NCBI GenBank assembly: GCA_036796255.1
Contig: DAIRDH010000048.1
Location: forward strand, 1 to 24,575
Length of the DNA: 24,575 nt
Origin: T3Sed10-241 sp036796255
Lineage (GTDB): Bacteria; Bacteroidota; Bacteroidia; Flavobacteriales_D; Cryomorphaceae
Reading direction: 5' to 3'
Below the pieces are notes generated by a model, which saw nothing but the letters and a program-made list of their open reading frames with translations, made no database searches and was not told the DNA's origin. Both the position numbers and the translations under genes were made by a program. Below are positions 8,461-15,696 of the stretch, one piece after another; the first letter of the stretch is position 1; each line of letters begins with the position of its first letter.

Positions 8461-8955
8461 TCATTTATAGGTATCAATCTTTTCAATTCGCAGGCCGATA
8501 TTGCGTATGCCAACCAGGGTATCAACCCGCATGGCCTGCTCAATTTCAAAGGTATAAGTGCCCGTATTCGGAAAGCGTTTGTTGTACGCGTACATCACCC
8601 TGGCCGAGGGATAGCGCCCGCTGTTGAGGTAGCCATTGCCACTGCCCAGCCAGCGCCCGCTGGGGTCAGCGAGGTATAGCCCTATGGTATCGCGTGAGCT
8701 CTTGCCATTGGGGAAAGTGGTTTTCAGGAACAGGTACAAATTGCGGTAAGGATAAGCTTCGGTATTGCGCACATTGATCAGGAAGTTGTGCTGGCTTACG
8801 GTATCGTTGACATCAACCGTGAGCACTGCACGGTCGCTAACAGCCCATCGGGCATCGGCGATTTCTACATTTTGTTCAAAGACCACCCCTTCATCACGGC
8901 AGGACCCCAGGGCGAGCATGAGCAGAAAGCTGCAAATAAAAAGGAGTCTATCCAT
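8461..8955 (-). CDS. gldH: Gliding motility lipoprotein GldH
   Basis: A 164-residue predicted lipoprotein needed for gliding in Flavobacterium, where GldH loss abolishes movement. The N-terminus MDRLLFICSFLLMLALGSC is a lipoprotein signal ending in lipobox LGSC, with C19 as the lipidated residue. The mature part has the GldH features of an early acidic stretch, a beta-rich body, a TIGLYLADPSGRWLGSG motif and a C-terminal GIRNIGLRIEK. The start is set by this signal peptide: the ATG at 8955 overlaps the ricT stop (ATGGATAG). The reading frame is open further upstream to 9162, but that stretch is lysine-rich and lies inside ricT, so it is not used. Gene order ricT-gldH-PBP1A supports the call. 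Confidence 0.9.
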   Translation of the reverse strand: MDRLLFICSFLLMLALGSCRDEGVVFEQNVEIADARWAVSDRAVLTVDVNDTVSQHNFLINVRNTEAYPYRNLYLFLKTTFPNGKSSRDTIGLYLADPSGRWLGSGNGYLNSGRYPSARVMYAYNKRFPNTGTYTFEIEQAMRVDTLVGIRNIGLRIEKIDTYK

Positions 8956-10294
8956 TTTCCTGCGGTTTGTTGCCCGGACCTTTTCGCCTGTTATTGTTTC
9001 TTGAAGGGCGGCGTTTCTTTGGCCGGTCACCACCTTCTGCTTTTGGTTGCTGTGTGCGCTGTACTTGAGCGGCGGGCTTTTGCGCGTTTTGGCCTTCTTC
9101 TTTTGGCTTCTGACCGCCCCTTGGGTTTTGGTTGCGCTGTTGTCCTTGCGGCTTTTGTCCACCCTTGCTGCGCCGCTTCTTGTTGCGGCTGCCGGAGCGC
9201 TGCTTGTCGAAGCGGGTGAGGCTGTCCTGGCCCACCACGTTGCCGTAAACTTCTTCTACGACGGGTTCCATGGCTTCCGCGAAGTCTTTTAAATCTTCAG
9301 GAAAGTTGCCTTCCTGGTTCATCGCGAGAATGATATTTACCCTGTCGGAGGTCAATGGAATTGGGTTTCCACTGTGGTCGTCGAGGTAGATGTACCACAT
9401 CAGGCCTTTGAAAATGTCTGTTTTGAACAGTACGGCATTGCCTTTCTTGGTCTTGAGCTTGTTGTGGTTCTTTGGAAAGTGCTTGAGCGCGTCGAGGTAA
9501 GCATCGAGCTCATAATTGAGGCAGCATTTTAACTTGCCGCATTGTCCGGCGAGTTTTTGCGTATTGAGCGCGAGCTGCTGATAGCGCGCTGCGCTGGTAC
9601 TCACCGAGCGAAAATCGGTAAGCCAGGTGCTGCAGCACAGCTCCCTTCCACACGATCCTATGCCACCGAGGCGGGCAGCTTCCTGCCTTGCGCCAATCTG
9701 CCGCATTTCCACACGCACCCTGAAAGCTTCCGCAAGCTTGCGAATCAATTCGCGAAAATCGATCCTGCCCTCAGCGGTGTAGTAGAAGGTGGCTTTGGAT
9801 TTGTCGCCCTGGTATTCCACATCGCTGATCTTCATGTCGAGCGCGAGCATCTGCGAAATGCCGCGTGCGCGAAACATGGTTTTGTCTTCCAGTCCGCGGG
9901 CTTCGCGCCAGATGCTAAGCTCCTCAGTACTTGCTTTGCGCAAAATGCGCTTGAGGTCGCGCAGGGTTTTCATGGCGCCTTTGCGCTCCATCTGCATCCT
10001 CGCGATTTCACCCACTGCCGATATGATGCCCACATCATAACCCGATCCGCATTCCAGAATCACGGCATCGCCGGGATTGAGGGATAACTTCTCACTGTTG
10101 CGGTAAAATTCTTTGCGTGTGCCTTTAAAGCGCACTTCAGCATATTCGAAAGGGGCGAGGTGCCCCGGCAAGTCCATGTTGCTCAACCAATCGTACACGG
10201 CAAGTTTGCTACAGCCTCCGCTTGAGCAGGTACCGTTGTTTTTGCATCCTGCGGGTTGGCCATTGCTGCCTTTGGTACATGATTCACATCCCAT
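8948..10294 (-). CDS. ricT: PSP1-domain regulatory protein RicT (YaaT-like)
   Basis: A 448-residue member of the PSP1/RicT family. In Bacillus subtilis RicT works with RicA and RicF in an iron-sulfur complex that promotes mRNA maturation and biofilm and sporulation programmes; the role in Bacteroidota is not established. Seen here: an N-terminal cysteine patch (C3, C6, C17, C23, C28), the PSP1 core, and two conserved pairs, CGRELCC (C215, C220, C221) and CGKLKCC (C252, C257, C258). From about residue 365 the protein becomes a low-complexity tail rich in K, R, G, Q, N and P, likely disordered and able to bind nucleic acid. It starts 26 bases after holB and overlaps gldH by 8 bases. Confidence 0.92.
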   Translation of the reverse strand: MGCESCTKGSNGQPAGCKNNGTCSSGGCSKLAVYDWLSNMDLPGHLAPFEYAEVRFKGTRKEFYRNSEKLSLNPGDAVILECGSGYDVGIISAVGEIARMQMERKGAMKTLRDLKRILRKASTEELSIWREARGLEDKTMFRARGISQMLALDMKISDVEYQGDKSKATFYYTAEGRIDFRELIRKLAEAFRVRVEMRQIGARQEAARLGGIGSCGRELCCSTWLTDFRSVSTSAARYQQLALNTQKLAGQCGKLKCCLNYELDAYLDALKHFPKNHNKLKTKKGNAVLFKTDIFKGLMWYIYLDDHSGNPIPLTSDRVNIILAMNQEGNFPEDLKDFAEAMEPVVEEVYGNVVGQDSLTRFDKQRSGSRNKKRRSKGGQKPQGQQRNQNPRGGQKPKEEGQNAQKPAAQVQRTQQPKAEGGDRPKKRRPSRNNNRRKGPGNKPQENG

Positions 10295-10320
10295 ATATCT
10301 TCAACGTCGTTCGTTCGTAA

Positions 10321-11463
10321 TTAAGTGGTTTGCTCAGCCTTGCGGCCGGCAAAATAGCGGATGAACTCGAGGCTCATCTGCGTAAAAAGCAAGTGCGCAT
10401 TTGCATTGCGCTCTACGAGGTAATGGCCACGGCTCATCACATCGTGCAGTTGCTTCATGTTGCCTCCGGTAATGTAGGGGGCAAATTTGCTCGCGAAAGC
10501 GCCTGCTTCCGCATCAAAAGGAGTTTCGCCTGCGCCAGCGTACTCGCGCTGTATGCACTTGTGCACAAACTCCATCGCGTAATCCAAAAAGTGCTGCTGT
10601 CCGTCTTTTCCCAGCTTCACAAAAGCATCGCCCAGGGCAAATATTTCGGCAAAGTTGCGCTTGTAAGTATGGCGCATCCAGGTGCTGAAAAGCTTTAAAA
10701 AAGCCTGATCTACATCACTTTGCTGTAGCAAGAGTCGCGCTGACTGGTAGCTTCCTTCGGCCCGCGCGGCCAAGGATTCAGCCTGATTCCAGTCCATCCC
10801 ATCGCGTTCGGTAAGCGCCTTGGCAATGTCGCCCTCGCTAAGGGGTTCCACTTTTACCATTTGCACCCTTGAGCGTATGGTGGGCAGGATGTCGTCCACT
10901 TGAGAGCATACCAATATCATCAAGGTACGGTCAGTGGGCTCTTCAAGCGTTTTGAGCAAGCGGTTGGCCGCCTGGGGGTTGAGTTTTTCAGCCCGCCATA
11001 TCACCATGATCTTGTGGCCCTTCGAAAAAGATTTTAGCGAAAGCGATTTGATGATGCGGTGGGCCTCATCGGCGGTGATGATGCTCTTTTTGGCGCCCGA
11101 AAGCTGGTGCTCCCATTCGGGCAGGGTAAGGTAAGGGTTCTTCAACAAGGCTTGCGCAAATTCGCGTTGATGGCGCTCTGTGGTCACCACCTTCGGACTT
11201 TCAGACTTGATGAAGGGAAAGGAAAAATGCAGGTCGGGGTGGCTCAACTGGTCGAGCTGTCTGCATGCAGGGCACTGCCCACACCGATCCTGATCGCCGG
11301 GCTTTTCGCAAAGGATGTAGGAGGCAAAAGCCAGGGCCAATGGCAGGTTTCCACCACCGTCGGGCCCCATAAACATAAGCGCATGGCTTACATGGCCGTC
11401 TTTAACCGTTTGAACGAGCTGTTTTTTAGCCCTTTCTAGTCCTATGACATTTGCGAATTTCAA
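10321..11463 (-). CDS. holB: DNA polymerase III subunit delta' (clamp loader)
   Basis: Clamp-loader subunit of 380 residues, AAA+ fold. It has the N-terminal FANVIGLERAKKQL start, a P-loop-like segment GPDGGGNL at 33-40 in which the usual lysine is N39, and a zinc module with C52, C61, C64 and C67. ANRLLKTLEEP (about 166-176) is the standard delta'/gamma motif. The Walker B position reads WRAEKLN and the sensor region RSRV lacks the cysteine of the SRC motif. The loss of ATP-binding residues is expected for delta', which is a structural rather than ATP-hydrolysing subunit. It is the first gene of the long minus-strand run and is divergent from pgk. Confidence 0.94.
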   Translation of the reverse strand: MKFANVIGLERAKKQLVQTVKDGHVSHALMFMGPDGGGNLPLALAFASYILCEKPGDQDRCGQCPACRQLDQLSHPDLHFSFPFIKSESPKVVTTERHQREFAQALLKNPYLTLPEWEHQLSGAKKSIITADEAHRIIKSLSLKSFSKGHKIMVIWRAEKLNPQAANRLLKTLEEPTDRTLMILVCSQVDDILPTIRSRVQMVKVEPLSEGDIAKALTERDGMDWNQAESLAARAEGSYQSARLLLQQSDVDQAFLKLFSTWMRHTYKRNFAEIFALGDAFVKLGKDGQQHFLDYAMEFVHKCIQREYAGAGETPFDAEAGAFASKFAPYITGGNMKQLHDVMSRGHYLVERNANAHLLFTQMSLEFIRYFAGRKAEQTT

Positions 11464-11479
11464 AGCGTGCAGTAAGGGA

Positions 11480-11487
11480 CAAAACTA
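11480..11487 (-). promoter_or_regulatory. Candidate -7 element for holB
   Basis: On the minus strand this reads TAGTTTTG, matching TAnnTTTG. It ends 16 bases before the holB ATG. No TTG at a suitable -33 spacing is visible. If real, it could be the promoter for the whole holB-to-membrane-protein run. Confidence 0.4.
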
Positions 11488-11618
11488 AGAAAAAACGGAC
11501 GACCTTCGGGTGCAGTTATGGCCGTATCCACTTTCACGAAAGCAGTAGTTTATGCTCAGCTTACCAAAGCTTAACGCAGCGCAACAATTGGATGGCATGC
11601 GGTAAAAGCAATTAATGC

Positions 11619-11626
11619 TATTTTTG
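11619..11626 (+). promoter_or_regulatory. Candidate -7 element for pgk
   Basis: TATTTTTG matches TAnnTTTG and ends 23 bases before the pgk ATG at 11650. The only nearby upstream TTG (11588-11590) is 28 bases away, too far for a normal -33 element, so the call rests on the -7 match and position. Confidence 0.4.
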
Positions 11627-11649
11627 GCGACAGCAAAAAACCAATTGAC

Positions 11650-12843
11650 ATGACCCGATTTGACGAATATAATTTCAAAGGAAAACGCGCAGTGATTCGC
11701 GTTGATTTCAATGTGCCCCTCAACGACAAGCGCGAGGTGACCGACCCTACCCGCATCAAGGCGGCCATTCCTACCATTGAGAAAATCATTAAGGACGGCG
11801 GCAGCGTGGTGTTGATGTCGCATTTGGGCCGACCGAAGGGAGGCCCCGAAGAGAAGTATTCGCTCAAAGCGGTAATCCCCGAATTGAAGAAAATGCTCAA
11901 TGGCAAGGAGATACACTTCGCTGACGACTGCGTGAGCGAGGCCTCAAGGGAGCAATCGGCAGGATTGAAAGCCGGCGAAGTATTGCTGCTCGAAAACCTG
12001 CGATTCTACAAAGAGGAAGAAGCGGGCGATGAATTTTTTGCCGGCCAGCTGGCCGAGCATGGCGATTGCTATGTAAACGACGCTTTTGGAACCGCCCACC
12101 GTGCGCATGCATCCACAACAGTAGTGGCAAACTTTTTTCCCAAAGACAAAATGTTTGGCTACCTCATAGAAGGGGAGATCGAGAGCATAGACCGCGTGCT
12201 GAACAGCACTGAGAAGCCCGTGCTGGCCATCATCGGCGGGGCCAAGGTGAGCAGCAAAATCACCATATTGGAAAGCCTCCTGCCCAATGTCGACGAGATC
12301 ATCATTGGCGGAGGTATGGCCTACACGTTCATCAAGGCCAAGGGTGGTACCATTGGCAATTCGCTTGTGGAAGACGACTACCTCGACACTGCGCTGAGCC
12401 TCATGAAGGCCGCTGAAGAACAAGGCGTCAAAATTCACTTGCCCGAAGATACCCGCATCGCCGACGATTTTCGCGAAGACGCCAGCACCGATGTGTGTCC
12501 CACCAAAGCCATTCCCGATGGCTGGATGGGACTCGACATTGGCCCAAAAACGATAGAAGCCTTTTCGGAAATCGTGAAGCGCAGCAAAATTATACTTTGG
12601 AATGGGCCCATGGGCGTATTTGAGATGGACACTTTTGCAAAAGGAACCATCGCCATCGCGAATGCACTGGTTGAAGCTACCGAGTCCGGCACCTTCACCC
12701 TGGTAGGCGGCGGCGACTCCGTAGCCGCAGTCAACAAGTACAATCTTGCCGACAAAGTGAGCTACGTGAGCACCGGTGGCGGCGCCATGTTGGAATACCT
12801 TGAAGGCAAGGAGTTGCCGGGTATTGCGGCCATACGCAACTAA
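11650..12843 (+). CDS. pgk: Phosphoglycerate kinase
   Basis: Glycolytic enzyme transferring the acyl phosphate of 1,3-bisphosphoglycerate to ADP, cytosolic. The 397-residue length is standard. Signatures in order: RVDFNVPL (18-24), SHLGRPKG (57-64), LENLRFY, NDAFGTAHRAHAS, GGAKVSSKI (196-204), GGGMAYTF, NGPMGVFE (318-325) and the C-terminal GGGDSVAAV and STGGGAMLEYLEGKELPGI. Domains for 3-phosphoglycerate (N-terminal) and nucleotide (C-terminal) binding are both complete. It is a single-gene unit between the divergent holB and the convergent cvpA-like gene. Confidence 0.98.
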   Translation: MTRFDEYNFKGKRAVIRVDFNVPLNDKREVTDPTRIKAAIPTIEKIIKDGGSVVLMSHLGRPKGGPEEKYSLKAVIPELKKMLNGKEIHFADDCVSEASREQSAGLKAGEVLLLENLRFYKEEEAGDEFFAGQLAEHGDCYVNDAFGTAHRAHASTTVVANFFPKDKMFGYLIEGEIESIDRVLNSTEKPVLAIIGGAKVSSKITILESLLPNVDEIIIGGGMAYTFIKAKGGTIGNSLVEDDYLDTALSLMKAAEEQGVKIHLPEDTRIADDFREDASTDVCPTKAIPDGWMGLDIGPKTIEAFSEIVKRSKIILWNGPMGVFEMDTFAKGTIAIANALVEATESGTFTLVGGGDSVAAVNKYNLADKVSYVSTGGGAMLEYLEGKELPGIAAIRN

Positions 12844-12863
12844 ACCTGGGCTTTCGCCAAATC

Positions 12864-12897
12864 GGCTTGTGCAGGGCTGAGCACGTGCACGCAAGCC
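12864..12897. terminator. Candidate hairpin between pgk and cvpA-like gene
   Basis: In the 70-base convergent gap, GGCTTG plus TGCA (12864-12873) pairs with TGCA plus CAAGCC (12886-12889, 12892-12897), leaving a 2-nt bulge. A weaker outer pairing joins the CTTTCG near 12851 with CGAAAG near 12906. A short T-rich run (TATTTTG) follows on the plus strand. It could end either transcript, but the U-run is poor. Confidence 0.4.
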
Positions 12898-12913
12898 TAT
12901 TTTGCCGAAAGGC

Positions 12914-13453
12914 CTAGATGTTCACTTTATCCCGAATGTTTTCGAGGCCCTCCTCGAGCTTGTCGGTCCAGTCTTGTTCTTTAAGCACGGGATAGATTGC
13001 CGGTGCAATGTCTGAAAGCGGTTCGAATAGGTAGGAGTTGTTTTTCCATTCACGGGGTATGACATCCTTCGTGAGTGGAAATCCATTCCAGATGAATAGT
13101 AAGCCACTCATGATCAGCGTAAACTTAGCCAATCCGAACACCAATCCGAAGATTTTATTGACCAGCCCGAGGGCCACGAGCTTGATCACACTTTCCAGCA
13201 TTTTTCCGAAAAGGAAAACCAAAATTACGATTCCAATAAAGAGCAGTGCAAATGAAAGCACCATGCTGAGGTGCGCCTCTGTATTGAACTCCTGCACGAG
13301 GTAGTCGGCACCGAGGTCGCCAAAAGTGGCTGCGCCGTAAATGCCCAATATCAGCGCCATAAGCGTGCACACTTCGATGATGAAGCCCCGCCTGAAACCA
13401 CGGAACATGCCCCATAAAAGCGGGAGCAGCAGTATAATGTCGAGGTATGGCAT
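12914..13453 (-). CDS. CvpA-family membrane protein
   Basis: A 179-residue inner-membrane protein of the CvpA (colicin V production) family. It opens with YLDIILLLPLLWGMFRGFRRG, the typical CvpA start with a helix followed by an arginine-rich turn. There are about four transmembrane helices (near 5-20, 26-45, 62-85 and 98-122), and a polar C-terminal tail. In other bacteria CvpA affects envelope tolerance; its molecular role is unknown. The ATG overlaps the stop of the upstream small protein gene by one base (TGATG), indicating translational coupling. Confidence 0.85.
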   Translation of the reverse strand: MPYLDIILLLPLLWGMFRGFRRGFIIEVCTLMALILGIYGAATFGDLGADYLVQEFNTEAHLSMVLSFALLFIGIVILVFLFGKMLESVIKLVALGLVNKIFGLVFGLAKFTLIMSGLLFIWNGFPLTKDVIPREWKNNSYLFEPLSDIAPAIYPVLKEQDWTDKLEEGLENIRDKVNI

Positions 13454-13860
13454 CAGCTTATCATCACCCCTTTTTGGCCCATGAGGGGTATTTCGGTGAG
13501 GTTGTCTTTGAGGATGGTCTCCGCCAAAAATATGTACTTCTTGTCAAAAATATGTTCGCCTAAATAGAAGCTCACCCAATACTGGTTGTTCAGCGCAAAA
13601 AGTTCGTCCATGATAGGTTCAATCTTCACATAGCTGTGTGCGGGGAGCTCCTCCACAAAGTGGCGCAGTTCCGAGGTTTTCACTTCTTCATCCTTCACCC
13701 TTCCGTAACCTCGAGATGAGACCAACACATTGTTGATGGCCACATCTTTCATATTGATGAGGTAGATGTACCACTCATCAACGCCGGTTTCTTCGTTGGC
13801 ATGGGGCACAGCGGCTATGGCAATGTTTTCAACCTTAGGGCGGTCAATGTCTTTGATCAA
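13453..13860 (-). CDS. Conserved small protein of unknown function, upstream of cvpA-like gene
   Basis: A 135-residue soluble protein with no signal peptide or membrane helix. It is acidic, with an alternating beta-like pattern (DEWYIYLINMKDVAINNVLV; QYWVSFYLGEHIF). I recall similar proteins only as uncharacterised Bacteroidota proteins and assign no function. The start is a TTG at 13858-13860, supported by a promoter element 17 bases upstream and by the lack of an in-frame ATG until codon 37. It ends inside the cvpA-like start codon region (TGATG), so the two are probably made together. Confidence 0.75.
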   Translation of the reverse strand: MIKDIDRPKVENIAIAAVPHANEETGVDEWYIYLINMKDVAINNVLVSSRGYGRVKDEEVKTSELRHFVEELPAHSYVKIEPIMDELFALNNQYWVSFYLGEHIFDKKYIFLAETILKDNLTEIPLMGQKGVMIS

Positions 13861-13876
13861 TTGTAATGGGTTTCTG

Positions 13877-13904
13877 CAAACTTAAGTAAAATGGTGCTTT
13901 GCAA
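13877..13904 (-). promoter_or_regulatory. Promoter for the small protein and cvpA-like gene
   Basis: On the minus strand, TTG (13902-13904), a 17-base spacer, and TAAGTTTG (13877-13884), an exact TAnnTTTG. This is a good -33/-7 pair and lies 17 bases before the TTG start codon. A second TAAGTTTG copy occurs at 13956-13963 on the same strand but has no -33 partner. Confidence 0.55.
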
Positions 13905-13984
13905 TACGGTGGGTCCTTGGCAATTTGTTTGCGCAAGTGTCAGAGGAGTTTTTGGCAAACTTACAAGCTGGCAACCAAGAGCCC

Positions 13985-15529
13985 TTATGCCATGCTGTTC
14001 GGTCCGGCCGAGCGTTTCACCACCTCCATCATGCTGCGCCCTTCGATGCGTGAGTCGAGCCAGGCTATCATATCGAAATACACAAATGCACGCCCTTCAT
14101 ATGGGTTATCCCGCAACTTAAGCATGGCTTCACGCAAAGCTGCAAAGCGGTTTCGCATCTCCTGGGGTGTCACCGAGGGGTCGAGGCGGCGCATGAAGCT
14201 TAAGAGCAACTTCTGATACGTATGAAGTTCTTGTTTCTTGAGCAGAAAGCGGTATGTCGAACGCAACTGATAGGGGAGTAAGTCTGTGTTGCCCAATTCG
14301 TAATGGCTGATGAGGTTGAGTATGCGCGCAAAGCCGTGGATATCTTCCCGCAGGTCAATTTCCTTCATGTTGAAAATGCGGTGCAGCCAGCCTATGCACT
14401 TGCTCCAATCGCCCTTGCCAAAATAGAGACAGGCTGTCTTGTAATATAAAATAACCCGCGAGTGTGCATCGAGCTGCTGCACAAAGCGCTCCAGCCCGGG
14501 AGCAAGGCGCTCAAAGAGCAATACACCCCGGTCGAAATCGCCCGACATGAAGAGGCCGTTGAATTCGTGTACCACCGTGTATTTCTGCAGCTTGATCCTG
14601 AGGTGTGGATTGAATTCCGGGCCCGCCTGCCGGTTGTAGTTGCGCAGTATTTTTTTGCTTTCCGCAAAATCGGCAAGGCGGCGGCACTTGTTCTGGGCGA
14701 TCAGCAGGCTGTTGAGTCCCGCGATGTAATCTTCGGGATTGGAGCGCTGCAAGGCCTTGCGCTCGGTGAAGAGCGCCACCCATTTTTGTGCATAAGCGAG
14801 GCCCGCATCAAAGTCTTGTGCGAAGAAGTGAAAGCCAATATACACCCGGTACAGGTGTATAAGCTCAGCGGTGGAGAGCCTGGCTTCATCGACCTGAGCC
14901 ACCCTTGCATTGAAGATTGCTGCAACGCGGTGGTATTCGGTGGCATGGCGTATAAAGCCTTGCTTTCTATAGAGAGATTCGAGCTCAGCATGCAGGTTTG
15001 TAAGGCCGTGAATTCTGTTGATGCGTTTGGTCACACTTTCAGCCTTGGCCACGATTTCTTTCACGTAGTCATGCTTTTCAAATCCTTCTTTGTAATAGAG
15101 CAATTGCTTTTTCCACTTTAGTATTTCTAGCTGCAATTCAAGATTTTCGGTTGCTATCGCCCGGTTTTCAGCTTTTTCAAGGCGTTTGTTGCACTGGGTG
15201 TAAAGGCCTTTGTGCAGGAGGAGTTGCGCCTCGTCGATCAGGGCCCTGATTTCCATTTCGGGAATGGATTTTAAGGCGTAGTCGCGCAGCGATTTGAGCA
15301 ACCTTCCGTAAAGGTGGGCCTTGAGGTTGCTAAACTGACTGCGGTCGAAATCGGGTTCCCGGGACAGGATGCGTTCCTCGTCGTGGCCATTGCCGGCGTC
15401 AATGTAGCCGAACAGCCGAAGATACTTCGCCTCATCTGCCCCCTGATGCGCGAGCTTAAAATAGCGCTTCTCGCCCTTGGTCATGGCTTTAATCAGCTTG
15501 AAGAGGGCATCGGATCTGCCTTTAGACAT
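13985..15529 (-). CDS. TPR-like all-helical protein of unknown function
   Basis: A 514-residue soluble protein, predicted almost entirely helical, with loosely repeating A/L/Y-patterned segments of TPR type (for example EAQLLLHKGLYTQCNKRLEK). Near the N-terminus it has ALFKLIKAMTKGEKRYFKL, a motif I associate with uncharacterised Bacteroidota proteins. No enzymatic motif is visible. The ATG at 15529 gives the start MSKGRSDALFKL; the frame stays open to 15637, but that stretch is cysteine-rich, hydrophobic and overlaps the ilvD upstream region, so it is rejected. It is divergent from ilvD and single in its transcript as far as can be seen. Likely a scaffold, but that is inference. Confidence 0.75.
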   Translation of the reverse strand: MSKGRSDALFKLIKAMTKGEKRYFKLAHQGADEAKYLRLFGYIDAGNGHDEERILSREPDFDRSQFSNLKAHLYGRLLKSLRDYALKSIPEMEIRALIDEAQLLLHKGLYTQCNKRLEKAENRAIATENLELQLEILKWKKQLLYYKEGFEKHDYVKEIVAKAESVTKRINRIHGLTNLHAELESLYRKQGFIRHATEYHRVAAIFNARVAQVDEARLSTAELIHLYRVYIGFHFFAQDFDAGLAYAQKWVALFTERKALQRSNPEDYIAGLNSLLIAQNKCRRLADFAESKKILRNYNRQAGPEFNPHLRIKLQKYTVVHEFNGLFMSGDFDRGVLLFERLAPGLERFVQQLDAHSRVILYYKTACLYFGKGDWSKCIGWLHRIFNMKEIDLREDIHGFARILNLISHYELGNTDLLPYQLRSTYRFLLKKQELHTYQKLLLSFMRRLDPSVTPQEMRNRFAALREAMLKLRDNPYEGRAFVYFDMIAWLDSRIEGRSMMEVVKRSAGPNSMA

Positions 15530-15618
15530 CGTATTAAAAAATTGGTAGCATGTTGCAAAACAACAATATAAAAGTAGTATATGTAAATTACAAAACGTAT
15601 TTAAATCAGATTTTTGCA

Positions 15619-15649
15619 TTGAATCCCGGCCCTGCACACCCTACATTTG
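15619..15649 (+). promoter_or_regulatory. Promoter of the ilvDBHC operon
   Basis: TTG at 15619-15621, a 20-base spacer, then TACATTTG at 15642-15649, an exact TAnnTTTG. This is the best promoter match in the window. A start near 15656 would leave a leader of about 40 bases before the ilvD ATG at 15697, too short for a leader-peptide attenuator or T-box. Its location also argues against the upstream in-frame start at 15550. Confidence 0.6.
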
Positions 15650-15696
15650 GCGCCAGCGCCCCATTTGCGGAAAGCAAAAATCAGCACAAATTATCC

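Noticed and set aside
8956..9162. N-terminal extension of gldH
   Set aside because: Open frame only because it runs through the low-complexity 3' end of ricT; the lipoprotein signal peptide fixes the start at 8955.
10321..11463. holB as a degraded gene because of its broken Walker A and SRC motifs
   Set aside because: Delta' subunits naturally lack a working P-loop, and the reading frame is full length with the zinc module intact.
11944..12894. Open frame of 316 codons on the minus strand
   Set aside because: Antisense shadow of pgk, which is certain from its motifs; the product is compositionally odd and matches nothing.
15530..15637. N-terminal extension of the TPR-like protein
   Set aside because: It overlaps the ilvD upstream region and is cysteine-rich and hydrophobic, unlike the rest of the protein; the ATG at 15529 gives a family-like start.
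15650..15696. Leader-peptide attenuator or T-box before ilvD
   Set aside because: The predicted leader is only about 40 bases and has no run of Val, Leu or Ile codons, no T-box motif and no terminator hairpin.
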